Positions 9,278-17,987 of a DNA stretch of 64,000 nucleotides are shown here, piece after piece (within the stretch, counting starts at the first letter, position 1; each line of letters begins with the position of its first letter). The notes under the pieces were generated by a model. It had not been told where the DNA came from, searched no databases, and saw nothing but the letters and a program-made list of their open reading frames with translations. Both the position numbers and the translations under genes were made by a program. The DNA lies in NCBI GenBank assembly GCA_900315525.1, contig OMZO01000016.1, forward strand, positions 1-64,000, in the 5' to 3' direction. The stretch comes from an uncultured Prevotella sp. (GTDB taxonomy: Bacteria > Bacteroidota > Bacteroidia > Bacteroidales > Bacteroidaceae).

Positions 9278-10763
9278 CTGAGAGAATCTGGTAAAGTCGC
9301 TTCATATCGACATGCTGGCGCACGTGGTCTGCCAACAGATCGTATTGCTGTTCCTTATACGCGGCATAGTCAAACGTCTGCTGGGCAGCAGCCATCTTCT
9401 CCGCATAAGGACGAAGCAGGAAATCGACGAACGAGGGATTGTCGAGGATGCCGTGAATATAGGTACCCATACACTTGTCATTGACGATGTAACCATCCTC
9501 GCCGCCATCGTCGAAGACAGCCAGCGGACGAGGCTCAGCCTCACCCAAAGGACGACTCTCGCCCATGTGGATCTCATAGCCGCTGACGGTGCCGCCACCA
9601 CAGAGCTGCGCCTTCACCTGACGGGTGCGCTTCTCACCGCTCATAATGGTAGTCGTAGGCAACAGTCCGAGGCCTGGCAGGCGCTCAATGTCACCCTCCA
9701 CATGATCAGGGTCGCAGACCTCCATGCCCATCAGCTGATAACCACCACAGATGCCAAGTACCGTAGCCCCCTCACGACGAGCACGCACGATGGCTTTCGC
9801 ACAACCGTTACGACGGAGTTCGTAGAGGTCGCTCAGCGTCGATTTGGAACCAGGCAGAATGATGATATCCGCCTTGGAGATGTCATCGGTATTATTGGTA
9901 TAGAACAGATGTACACGCGGGTCTCGCTCGAGGGCGTCGAAGTCGGTATAGTTGGAGAGATGTTTGAGCATGACAACCGCCACATTCACCTTACCCTGCT
10001 CCAGCTGCCACGACTTACGCGCCAGTGCCACACTGTCTTCCTCCTCGATATGGATATCCTTGAAGTAGGGAATGACGCCCAGCACAGGTACGCCACAGAG
10101 CGACTCAAGCATCTTGCGCCCCTCATCAAACAGACGCAGGTCACCACGGAACTTATTGATGATGATGCCCTTGATCAGCTGACGGTCTGCTGGTTCCTGC
10201 AAGGCGATGCTCCCATAGACGGAGGCGAAGACACCCCCACGATCAATGTCGGCCACGAGAATCACATCAGCACCAGCGTGACGCGCCATCGGCAGATTCA
10301 CGAGGTCCGTGTCACGGAGATTCAGTTCTGAGATGCTGCCAGCCCCCTCCATCACGATGGGATTGTATCGGGCAGCAAGACGATCGTAGGCTTTGCACAC
10401 TTCCTGACGATAGTCGATAGTCGTCTCGCCACCTCGGCGCCAATAGTCGTAGGCATCCTTATTACCCAAAGGTCTGCCATGCAGCACCACCTGCGACGTA
10501 TGGTCGCTCTGGGGTTTCAGCAGCAGTGGATTCATATCCGTCTCACAGGGGATGCCTGCAGCCTCAGCCTGCACGGCTTGTGCTCGTCCGATCTCAAGTC
10601 CATCGGGTGTCGCATAGGAGTTCAGTGCCATATTCTGCGCCTTGAAGGGTGCAGGCTGATAACCATCCTGACGGAAGATACGACAGAAGGCCGCAGCCAC
10701 CACGCTCTTGCCGACATCACTGCCTGTACCTGCAAACATCAATGGATGAAGTCTTCTGTTCAT
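9270..10763 (-). CDS. cobQ: Adenosylcobyric acid synthase (glutamine-hydrolysing)
   Basis: Amidates four side chains of adenosylcobyrinate a,c-diamide using glutamine and ATP. The N-terminal P-loop-like region (MFAGTGSDVGKSVVAAAFCR) and VMEGAGSISELNL belong to the synthetase half. The C-terminal class I GATase-like half carries the Cys nucleophile in GICGGYQLMG (about residue 345). The length of 497 is normal. It overlaps cobJ-cbiC upstream by 4 bases and cbiB downstream by 8, indicating tight translational coupling. The name cbiP is equivalent. Confidence 0.95.
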   Translation of the reverse strand: MNRRLHPLMFAGTGSDVGKSVVAAAFCRIFRQDGYQPAPFKAQNMALNSYATPDGLEIGRAQAVQAEAAGIPCETDMNPLLLKPQSDHTSQVVLHGRPLGNKDAYDYWRRGGETTIDYRQEVCKAYDRLAARYNPIVMEGAGSISELNLRDTDLVNLPMARHAGADVILVADIDRGGVFASVYGSIALQEPADRQLIKGIIINKFRGDLRLFDEGRKMLESLCGVPVLGVIPYFKDIHIEEEDSVALARKSWQLEQGKVNVAVVMLKHLSNYTDFDALERDPRVHLFYTNNTDDISKADIIILPGSKSTLSDLYELRRNGCAKAIVRARREGATVLGICGGYQLMGMEVCDPDHVEGDIERLPGLGLLPTTTIMSGEKRTRQVKAQLCGGGTVSGYEIHMGESRPLGEAEPRPLAVFDDGGEDGYIVNDKCMGTYIHGILDNPSFVDFLLRPYAEKMAAAQQTFDYAAYKEQQYDLLADHVRQHVDMKRLYQILSDD

Positions 10764-12160
10764 AGGTCACGACCTGGTTTGAGTTGTGCGGCATCGTTGA
10801 AGGTCAGGATCGCATTACAGAGTGTGGCTGCCAGATTACTGCCTCCCTTGCGACCTTCGACAATAATCTTCGGAATCTCCTTGAAAGGCTTCACCATGTG
10901 CTTGGACTCTCGCACATGAACGAAGCCCACTGGGGCTGCGATGATGCCTGCGGGATGGGCCTTGCCCTTGCGCACGAGATCACAGAGTTCCATCAGGGCT
11001 GTGGGAGCATTACCAAAGGCAAAGAGTGCATCAGGGTGTTCTTCGACAGCCAGACGGATACCTGCCTGAGTACGGGTGATACCTTCTGCCGCTGCCATCT
11101 CGGCCACACGCGGATCCTGCAGATAGCACTTCGCCTCGATGTCCAGTCGTTCAAGAGCACCCTTACGGATACCGCTGGTCACCATCGTCACATCAGTCAC
11201 AATGGTCTTCAGGCGCCCTTCGGAAACCTCCTTGTAGAGTGTCTCTACGGCATGGTCATCGGTATAGAGGATTTGTTCCATATCGAAGTCGGCAGTGGTG
11301 TGGATGGCATGCAGCAGCGCCCACTTGTGATCCAGCGGATAATCCTGACGACGCAGTTCGCTGGCAATCGTACGGAAGGACTCCATCATGATCAGCTGCC
11401 CAGGCTTCAGGTCATCAGTCTGCTGTTCACGATAGTAGCCACGTGGCGTGATGATCTGATTGCCATCGATATACGACTGAGAGTTGCCTATCAAGATCAC
11501 CGTGAACATATCCACCGCCTCAGGATCGAAGTTGGCAAGCGTCGTAATCGTCACCTCCTGTTCTGGTCTGCCCGCCTGACGCACATAACCCAAGGGCGTA
11601 TCACCACTGCGCACAGCAAGGAACAGTTCCTGCAGACGGTAGAGTTGCCAATAGCGGCCATGCGACTTGGGATTATACACAGCAGTCACGAAATCACCCT
11701 CGGCAGCAGCACGGATACGACGCTCGATGACCTCCCAGGGTGTCATCAGGTCTGAGAGCGAGATGATACAGAGGTCGTGGCCGATAGGCGCTCCCAGAAG
11801 CGAGGCGGCTTTCTGAAAGGCAGAGATACCTGGCAACGACTCTATCTCGACAGACGACTGTCGCTGGCGCCGCATCTCATAGACCAACGGGCCCATCCCA
11901 TAGATACCCGCATCGCCAGAGGAGATCACCAGCACGGTCTTCCCCTCCTCTGCCAGGCGGAAGGCCTCTTCGGCACGCTCCCGCTCTTTCTTCATGCCCG
12001 TATCGATGCAGGTGCATCCCTCAGGCACATAAGGCTCGATAAACTGGAAATAATACTTATATCCCACGATCACATCTGCCTTGCCGACGGCCTCCAAGAC
12101 TGCCGGCGTGATGTCTTCCTTGCTGCCAGGTCCTATGCCTGCGATGATGATTTTTCCCAT
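10760..12160 (-). CDS. cobJ-cbiC: Fusion of precorrin-3B C17-methyltransferase and precorrin-8X methylmutase
   Basis: Two corrin-ring enzymes in one chain. Residues 1 to about 245 are a SAM-dependent tetrapyrrole methylase of the CobJ/CbiH type (IIIAGIGPGSKEDITPAV, SSGDAGIYGMGPLVYE, VYNPKSHGRYWQL). Residues about 255-466 are CobH/CbiC methylmutase (VTDVTMVTSGIRKGAL, FGNAPTALMELCDLV, PVGFVHVRESK). The two steps are not consecutive, so the fusion probably fixes stoichiometry. A promoter lies within 40 bases of the start, so this sub-operon (with cobQ and cbiB) can be transcribed apart from the riboswitch transcript, with almost no 5' UTR. Confidence 0.93.
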   Translation of the reverse strand: MGKIIIAGIGPGSKEDITPAVLEAVGKADVIVGYKYYFQFIEPYVPEGCTCIDTGMKKERERAEEAFRLAEEGKTVLVISSGDAGIYGMGPLVYEMRRQRQSSVEIESLPGISAFQKAASLLGAPIGHDLCIISLSDLMTPWEVIERRIRAAAEGDFVTAVYNPKSHGRYWQLYRLQELFLAVRSGDTPLGYVRQAGRPEQEVTITTLANFDPEAVDMFTVILIGNSQSYIDGNQIITPRGYYREQQTDDLKPGQLIMMESFRTIASELRRQDYPLDHKWALLHAIHTTADFDMEQILYTDDHAVETLYKEVSEGRLKTIVTDVTMVTSGIRKGALERLDIEAKCYLQDPRVAEMAAAEGITRTQAGIRLAVEEHPDALFAFGNAPTALMELCDLVRKGKAHPAGIIAAPVGFVHVRESKHMVKPFKEIPKIIVEGRKGGSNLAATLCNAILTFNDAAQLKPGRDL

Positions 12161-12168
12161 ATGATCTG

Positions 12169-12199
12169 CAAAAATAAGAGATTTCCGTTAAAGCACCAA
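12169..12199 (-). promoter_or_regulatory. Internal promoter before cobJ-cbiC
   Basis: On the minus strand TTGG (12196-12199), a 19-nt spacer and TATTTTTG (12169-12176) fit the Bacteroidota promoter pattern. The -7 box ends 8 bases before the ATG at 12160, predicting a 5' UTR of only a few nucleotides. Confidence 0.55.
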
Positions 12200-12212
12200 C
12201 AATTTCCTCTAA

Positions 12213-14297
12213 TTATTTGAATTTCACCTTCAGGCCAACAACGAGCATACGACCAGGTGAATAGAGGGCGTATTTTCGGGTTGAGGAGTCGATGCGACGA
12301 TCCACCTTATTAAAGAGGTTGTCGATACCGATAGAAGGTTCAAGCATCGCCCACTTGGCACAGTCGAAGGTATGGGTGGTATGCAGGTTCCAGAGTCCGA
12401 AACCTGGCGCATCCTCATAGGTGCCAGTATAATAGGTCTTCGACTGCAAGCGACCGTTGAGATTGACGTTCAGCCCATACTTCCCCCAGGCATGATGATA
12501 GTTGGCAGCAACGGTAGCCGCATGGCGCATGCTACGCTCGAGCACCGTCCACTCATCACCACTTTTAGTACGTGCATAGGTATAGACATAGTTGGCCGAG
12601 AGATTAAAGCCTTCGAAAATGTTGGCAGACACATTCACCTGCATGCCTTTCACATCACCCTTGTCGCTGTTCTGATAGAGGGCGTAGCTCACCATCTTGT
12701 CTGCCTGATCCTGCGTCATCTCTGGGAACTCTTTCATCAGCATCATGCGGGTAGCGTCATCCACAGGTACATTCTGCTTCACCACCATATCGTTGATGCG
12801 ATTCAGGAAGCCTGTGATGCTCACAGCCAGAAGTTGGGTACGGTATTCAGCATTGAGTGAGAAATAGTGGCTCTTCTCTGGTTTGAGGTCACGATTGCCG
12901 AAGCTGATCTGCGCCTTACCACGATTCACAGAGAAGTAGTGGTAATAGAGTTCATCAAGGCCTGGCGCACGGAAACCAGCCGAATAGGTGGCACGGAAGC
13001 GGAAACTGCCTGGTGCATACATCAGCGTGACTTTGGGTGTCAGATGGTCGTTGAAAGTCTCGTGATGCGTCAGTCGCAAGCCTAAGGTAGCCGTCAGGTC
13101 CTTCACCAATCTCATCTCGTGCTGGGCATAGGCGGCAAGGGTATAGGCACTCTGATCGATATTGCCAGAAGTGGCCATCAGATAGTCGTTGCGCCAGTCT
13201 GCGCCAAAGATGGTCGTCGAATGTGCGGATAGTCCGAGGATGGCCTTCAGTTGTCCTTCCATCATACGCTGTTTCTTCGACTGTACGTAATCACCGATGG
13301 CATTGGTCTTGGTCTCCACATCATACTCCTTTCCATAGCGGAAACGATCGACGGTGAAATCTGCCTGAAGACTATTACGGCTGGAAAATTTATAGATACC
13401 ACCTACGTTCCAACGGAATCCTTTGTATCGCATTTCGTAGTCTGTTCCTCCTGTAATATCAGGGTGTGTATTCGGACGATCCGTTATCTTGTAGGAATAG
13501 TTGAAGCCTGCATTCAGGGCGAGGTGCTGATCGAGTGCATAAGTGAACTTCTGCCCTACGATATTCGAACGATAGCCAGTGAATAGCGGCGCTATCGTAC
13601 GTTGAGTTTCACCTTCAGAACCCTTGACATATTCCAGGTCTGTAGTCTGATAACTGTTGGCTCGATCATGGGTAAACGAGGTATAAGAACCAAAGCCATT
13701 CTTATAAATATCGAGATTGACAGACTCTGTGAATTGTCCGTGACCTGAGACACGGGTATCACTCATTACGCTGATGAGCTGTTGTGTGGGCTGGTCAGTG
13801 ATGATATTAATCACACCTGCGATGGCATCAGAACCATAGAGTGAGGAAGCTGCCCCATCAAGGACCTCAATACGCTTCACACGACTCATGTTGATACGGT
13901 TCAGATCAACATTGTTAGAGATGTCGCCAGAGAGTTTCTGACCATTCACAAGGATGAGGATATATTTATTACCCAATCCGTTGAGACGTAGGAAGGTACC
14001 CATCGAATTGGGGGCCATCGAGGCCTGCGGCATCATGCGTGTCAGTACGCCGTCGAAGGTGGTGATGCCCTGTTCACTGATCTCCTGACTACTCAGTACA
14101 CGAACAGGCGTAGATGTGCTTTTCAGACGTTGGTGGTGACCAGAACCTGTCACTACAATTGGGTTCAGATTATAGGTGCGACTCACAACTGATGAGTCCT
14201 TGCGCAATCCCGCTGACGCGTCTTTATGGATTTGCGCAAAGGCAGCGCTCCCAGAAAAGAGCGCTGCCATCAACATAACTAATTTATAATTTATCAT
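12213..14297 (-). CDS. TonB-dependent outer-membrane receptor (BtuB-like), second copy
   Basis: Outer-membrane transporter with a signal peptide (MLMAALFSGSAAFAQ). Its plug domain covers about residues 45-165 (NPIVVTGSGHHQRLKS, RVKRIEVLDGAASSLYGSDAIAGVINI), followed by a roughly 520-residue beta-barrel ending in an aromatic-rich strand (MLVVGLKVKFK). No N-terminal carboxypeptidase-like SusC domain is present, and no SusD gene is near. Its place inside the cobalamin arm, 15 bases after cbiK, points to import of a corrinoid or another tetrapyrrole. It is a divergent paralogue of the receptor at 15523-17673. Confidence 0.88.
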   Translation of the reverse strand: MINYKLVMLMAALFSGSAAFAQIHKDASAGLRKDSSVVSRTYNLNPIVVTGSGHHQRLKSTSTPVRVLSSQEISEQGITTFDGVLTRMMPQASMAPNSMGTFLRLNGLGNKYILILVNGQKLSGDISNNVDLNRINMSRVKRIEVLDGAASSLYGSDAIAGVINIITDQPTQQLISVMSDTRVSGHGQFTESVNLDIYKNGFGSYTSFTHDRANSYQTTDLEYVKGSEGETQRTIAPLFTGYRSNIVGQKFTYALDQHLALNAGFNYSYKITDRPNTHPDITGGTDYEMRYKGFRWNVGGIYKFSSRNSLQADFTVDRFRYGKEYDVETKTNAIGDYVQSKKQRMMEGQLKAILGLSAHSTTIFGADWRNDYLMATSGNIDQSAYTLAAYAQHEMRLVKDLTATLGLRLTHHETFNDHLTPKVTLMYAPGSFRFRATYSAGFRAPGLDELYYHYFSVNRGKAQISFGNRDLKPEKSHYFSLNAEYRTQLLAVSITGFLNRINDMVVKQNVPVDDATRMMLMKEFPEMTQDQADKMVSYALYQNSDKGDVKGMQVNVSANIFEGFNLSANYVYTYARTKSGDEWTVLERSMRHAATVAANYHHAWGKYGLNVNLNGRLQSKTYYTGTYEDAPGFGLWNLHTTHTFDCAKWAMLEPSIGIDNLFNKVDRRIDSSTRKYALYSPGRMLVVGLKVKFK

Positions 14298-14312
14298 CTA
14301 CAAAAATGTCTA

Positions 14313-15542
14313 TTATTCCTCAGGAGCCGTAGTAGGTGTAGAGAGGGCGTCTTCTGTGCCTAACTTCTCAATAGCCTCTTTGGTGTGATTGATCCACAGG
14401 TCACGCACGTTGGCACGCTCTGCAAGAGCAGGGATATAAGCATCACCGCTCTTGTACTGCTTCCAACAAGGCTCAGCAAAATTGGTCTCATAAGCCTGAG
14501 TAGCGATACCTGCTTCATTAAACAAAGAGTACCAGCTCTCAGGATCTTCAGGATCGGCCATATCGTTGTGAGCGTGGTCACCAGCAATAGACATCAGCGG
14601 GTAGAGCTGTGCCTTCGTTGACTTATTGGGCGCATAGGTAATGGTCTTCTTAATGTCACCGATCTCGTAGGTGAATGTACCACCAGCAATGTGCTTCAGC
14701 ACATCCTCTGCATAAGTATCCGCCATATCCACTGTGCCTACATAGAAGCTTGGACTGATCTTACGCAGATACTCCTCGAGCTGTATATAGCGGATGTTGC
14801 CGCCATAGTAGTCGTAGCCCTCAGGATTACCATGACCCATGAATGCGACAATACCGTCAGCAACAGCAGCCTTGACATCGGCCTCTTCACTCAGTACGGT
14901 TGCAAGCAGTTCGGCATCGCTCTCCTCAGCCATCAGAGGAGTACCTACGACGACATTCAGGTCGAGACTCTTCATATAGGCATCGGTAAAGTCGCCATTG
15001 CGGTTGTTCATGAAGTCTTTTACATAAGTATCGCGCACACGACGGTACTCCTCACCAGGAATCACCTGCAAAGACTGGATCACCACCTGCTTGTAGCCAG
15101 CCAGGCCTATGGCCGTGAGCCAGTGCTCAGGATCGAAGAAGTCTTCTGGATCCACATTCTCGCCAGCACGGGCATTATTGATACAAATAGCACTGGAGAA
15201 AGAGAGGAATACATCCCATCCATCAAACTCCTGCTCGTAATCCTCCACCACTTTCTCGAAGGTGTCGTAAGCCTGCTCCCAAGTAGAACCGAAGGCCACC
15301 AGCAGAATCACTTTGTCATTGTGCTTACCTGCCTTGACTGCCTCGTTGACCATCGTCTGATAGCGTGACCAGTTGTTGTTGTCAACGGGCTTCTCAACGA
15401 CTTTCTCAACTTCCTTTTCGACAATCTTCTCGACAGGTTTTTCTACGATTTTCTCAACTTCTTTCTCACAAGAGGTGAATCCAACGGTGAGGCAAACGGC
15501 TGCGAATGCCATCACCAGATGCTTAATCTGTTTCATTCTCAT
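14313..15542 (-). CDS. cbiK: Lipoprotein sirohydrochlorin cobaltochelatase CbiK
   Basis: CbiK-family chelatase, known for inserting Co2+ into sirohydrochlorin. The core (about residues 70-400) shows KVILLVAFGSTWEQAYDTF and the His-bearing segments AFMGHGNPEGYDYYGG and SIAGDHAHNDM, matching the two family histidine regions. Unlike cytoplasmic CbiK it begins with a lipoprotein signal (GFTSC, Cys25), so it should be periplasmic and lipid-anchored. Seven tandem EKxV tetrapeptides (26-53) then form a charged spacer. It is flanked by two TonB receptors and overlaps the first by 20 bases, behind the B12 riboswitch. The context suggests metal handling of imported tetrapyrroles. Start M3 is also possible. 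Confidence 0.88.
   Translation of the reverse strand: MRMKQIKHLVMAFAAVCLTVGFTSCEKEVEKIVEKPVEKIVEKEVEKVVEKPVDNNNWSRYQTMVNEAVKAGKHNDKVILLVAFGSTWEQAYDTFEKVVEDYEQEFDGWDVFLSFSSAICINNARAGENVDPEDFFDPEHWLTAIGLAGYKQVVIQSLQVIPGEEYRRVRDTYVKDFMNNRNGDFTDAYMKSLDLNVVVGTPLMAEESDAELLATVLSEEADVKAAVADGIVAFMGHGNPEGYDYYGGNIRYIQLEEYLRKISPSFYVGTVDMADTYAEDVLKHIAGGTFTYEIGDIKKTITYAPNKSTKAQLYPLMSIAGDHAHNDMADPEDPESWYSLFNEAGIATQAYETNFAEPCWKQYKSGDAYIPALAERANVRDLWINHTKEAIEKLGTEDALSTPTTAPEE
15384..15467 (-). repeat. Seven 12-bp tandem repeats coding EKxV
   Basis: The cbiK segment after the lipobox Cys encodes EKEV-EKIV-EKPV-EKIV-EKEV-EKVV-EKPV. These are seven 12-base units, similar enough at DNA level that repeat-number variation between strains is plausible. 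Confidence 0.85.
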
Positions 15543-17673
15543 TAGTTTTAAAATTGGACTTTTTATTGTTAGTAAACTTTAGATTCTTGCCATGAGCAAA
15601 GCGCACAGTGAGGGTGGCATAGACAGTACGTCCTGGTGTCGTAGTACCAAGATGCAAACCATGAGGCGTCGTATCGACATAGTCGAAAATATTATCAATA
15701 CCAGCCTCCAGGCGGAAGAGCCATTTCTTACTCACAGGGAACTCGTGATTGGTCGAGAAACGCCATATCTGATAACCTTTGCCATCACCGTTAATCTGGT
15801 AGTGGCGCGTCGATGACATCCGTCCGTAGAGGCCGAATCCTGCATGCCAGGCTTTGGAGAAATCATGGTTCCAGGTAGCAAACCAACTCCCCTTATGGCG
15901 AGCCGTGCCGTCGATTACGACATCGACAAGACATTCGTGGGTAGTATCATACTGACGGGCTTCTGTATCCAGATAGCTATAACTGCCGCCTACCATCCAC
16001 TCACGGTCCAGACGCCAGCGCAGACTGACATCTATGCCACTCGTCTTCGCAGACTCCAGATTCTGGTACTGACGGGTCTTGATAGGGTCATAGGTGATGA
16101 TATATTCTCCAGGTGCCTGATTATTGGGGATGGTTACCAATGTAATCATATTGTCAACCCTATTCAGATAGCCCGTCACTGTGACATTCAGTCCTTGCCA
16201 GTTGTATTCACCGCTGAGCGCATAGTAATTAGAGGTCTGCGGACGCAGGTCTTCATTACCTAAATAGAGATAGGTACCGTTCATATTGCGCACATAGCGA
16301 TAGTAGAGTTCCTTGGGCGTAGGTGTCTTGAATCCTTGACTCCAAGTGGCACGCAGACGGATATCACTGCCCAACGAGAGCATGGCCGAGACCTTTGGCG
16401 TCAGGCGGAAACCGAACTGACCATTATGGTTCAGGCGGAGTCCTGGAGTAATGTCGAGTGTCGTCTTCGGACTGAAGGCGTGTCTGAACTCATCCTGGAC
16501 GTAGGCAGCCTCAGTATGGTCGCTGGCCTCACCGTCTCTGACGCGCATGGGTGCTTCAAGATAGTCACGGCGCCATTCAAGGCCGGCACTCAGGCGATTG
16601 CTATACGGCAGGGTGAAGATGCCCTTCAGATGGGCCATCGTACGACGCTGGTCACTCTGCAAATCCTCATCATCAGGGAAGAAAGGATAATAGGGGGTGA
16701 AATTGCCGTGTGGATCATAACCATCGCCCAGTGTGATAGCTGTATAATAATAATAGTACGCGTGACGGTCCCAGTTCACGTCAAGCGTTACCTGGTCTGT
16801 CTTGTTCAATTGCCACTTACCACCTGCTGCAAGACTCTGATTGCGGTACATCATATCGTAGGTCTTGATATCGACACCACGATACTTTCCTGTAGGACGG
16901 TAGATACGTTTCCAGTAAGTAGAGCCTTCGGCATAGAACTCCAGTCCCTTGAGCGGTTCATAGGTGAGTCGCTCAGAGACCTGCCAGTTCGTATGGCGGT
17001 TGACAGTCATATTGCGCGAGTCCTCAATCAGGAACTCCGTCTGTCGTGGGTCCTCTGTCGCCGTATTCTGCCATCCGTCAGAGTGCTGCAGCTGGAAATT
17101 GGTATAGCTCTTCACCTTACCAAAAGCCAGTCCCAGTCCGTTGTGCTGACGGATATCACCATAACTCCCTACCCTCGTGCTGTTCTCTGCAAGCAATCCT
17201 TCATTGTGCTTCTTGGTGATCACATTGATGACACCAGCGATGGCATCCGAGCCATAGAGCGCACTGGAGGCACCCTTCACAATCTCGATTTTCTCGATGT
17301 TGTGCGGATCGATGAGATTCAGGTCGTTCTGACCACCCACGTCTCCATGAATGCGCTTACCGTCAACAAGGATCAGGATATAGTCGTTGCCAAGTCCGTT
17401 GAGCTGCATCTGCGCTCCCATATCGTCCTCGTTGAAGGCAAACGATGCCGTAAGACCTGCGAGGATATCCTGCAGGCTCCTACCGCCATAGTTGCGGAGC
17501 ATCTTGGCTGTAATAACCTCTGTCTGCACAGGAGCGTTCTTCAGCAGGTGCTGGGTACCAGTGCCTGTCACAACCACCTCCTGAAGACTGTCAGAACGCC
17601 AGACATCCGTCTGTGCCGATACACTGACAGCAATCAGCCAGAGGCCAAAAGCCCATTTCTGTCTTCGATTCAT
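15523..17673 (-). CDS. TonB-dependent outer-membrane receptor (BtuB-like), riboswitch-controlled
   Basis: First gene of the minus-strand cobalamin arm. The frame is open from a TTG at 17724, but the ATG at 17673 directly starts a signal peptide (MNRRQKWAFGLWLIAVSVSA), so it is preferred. The plug (about 30-150) includes VVVTGTGTQHLLKNAPVQTE and KIEIVKGASSALYGSDAIAGV; the barrel follows to residue 716 and ends TVYATLTVRF before a basic tail. The cobalamin riboswitch directly upstream gives the best evidence that the substrate is a corrinoid. The 3' end overlaps the cbiK start by 20 bases. Confidence 0.9.
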   Translation of the reverse strand: MNRRQKWAFGLWLIAVSVSAQTDVWRSDSLQEVVVTGTGTQHLLKNAPVQTEVITAKMLRNYGGRSLQDILAGLTASFAFNEDDMGAQMQLNGLGNDYILILVDGKRIHGDVGGQNDLNLIDPHNIEKIEIVKGASSALYGSDAIAGVINVITKKHNEGLLAENSTRVGSYGDIRQHNGLGLAFGKVKSYTNFQLQHSDGWQNTATEDPRQTEFLIEDSRNMTVNRHTNWQVSERLTYEPLKGLEFYAEGSTYWKRIYRPTGKYRGVDIKTYDMMYRNQSLAAGGKWQLNKTDQVTLDVNWDRHAYYYYYTAITLGDGYDPHGNFTPYYPFFPDDEDLQSDQRRTMAHLKGIFTLPYSNRLSAGLEWRRDYLEAPMRVRDGEASDHTEAAYVQDEFRHAFSPKTTLDITPGLRLNHNGQFGFRLTPKVSAMLSLGSDIRLRATWSQGFKTPTPKELYYRYVRNMNGTYLYLGNEDLRPQTSNYYALSGEYNWQGLNVTVTGYLNRVDNMITLVTIPNNQAPGEYIITYDPIKTRQYQNLESAKTSGIDVSLRWRLDREWMVGGSYSYLDTEARQYDTTHECLVDVVIDGTARHKGSWFATWNHDFSKAWHAGFGLYGRMSSTRHYQINGDGKGYQIWRFSTNHEFPVSKKWLFRLEAGIDNIFDYVDTTPHGLHLGTTTPGRTVYATLTVRFAHGKNLKFTNNKKSNFKTNENETD

Positions 17674-17749
17674 ATCTAAAATGTCATTTCCGCTTCCGCA
17701 TCTTCCTGTACGGGCGATTTTCAATAAACAAGGTTGGCCTCATGGCCGC

Positions 17750-17912
17750 CCCCAGGCAGGTCTTCTGACTTTCCCTAGTCTGCCTTACCTTCCCGAGTCT
17801 TCCTCAGTGGCGTTATACAAGCAGACCTTCTAAGAGGGATTACAGCTGCAGGAACAGTTCCGGATTCTCACCGGATTCCCTTACATCAGGCAGCATCGGC
17901 CACCTGATTGCC
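17750..17912 (-). promoter_or_regulatory. Cobalamin (B12) riboswitch
   Basis: Read on the minus strand, the conserved aptamer blocks appear in order: GTAAGGGAATCCGGTGAGAA, then CCTGCAGCTGTAA, then GCCACTG, then the B12 box AGTCAGAAGACCTGCC. A GGCCATGAGGCC hairpin follows the aptamer, about 60 bases before the receptor ATG. No U-tract terminator is seen, so control of translation is more likely than termination. It should repress the receptor-cbiK-receptor arm when adenosylcobalamin is abundant. Confidence 0.93.
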
Positions 17913-17924
17913 TTCTTTCCGCTG

Positions 17925-17952
17925 CAAAGGTACAACTTTTTTTGAGATTCAA
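17925..17952 (-). promoter_or_regulatory. Promoter of the riboswitch transcript
   Basis: On the minus strand TTG (17950-17952), a 17-nt spacer and TACCTTTG (17925-17932) precede the riboswitch. The spacing is slightly short for the TTTG/TAnnTTTG pair but the -7 box is perfect. Confidence 0.6.
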
Positions 17953-17975
17953 GCATATATTCCGAATATTTTTTC

Positions 17976-17983
17976 TACCTTTG
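17976..17983 (+). promoter_or_regulatory. -7 box immediately before cbiA
   Basis: TACCTTTG ends only four bases before the cbiA ATG at 17988, so transcription would begin at or next to the start codon. No good -33 TTTG is seen. The box is back to back with the riboswitch promoter. Confidence 0.5.
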
Positions 17984-17987
17984 CGGT

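Noticed and set aside
12188..12209. 22-base string nearly identical to 28167-28188 (21 of 22)
   Set aside because: The second copy is the natural EEIVDALK coding end of vorB. No further similarity extends on either side, so a chance match of AT-rich sequence is likelier than a repeat.
16336..17679. 447-codon plus-strand frame over the TonB receptor gene
   Set aside because: Antisense shadow of a well-supported receptor with plug and barrel motifs; no family resemblance of its own.
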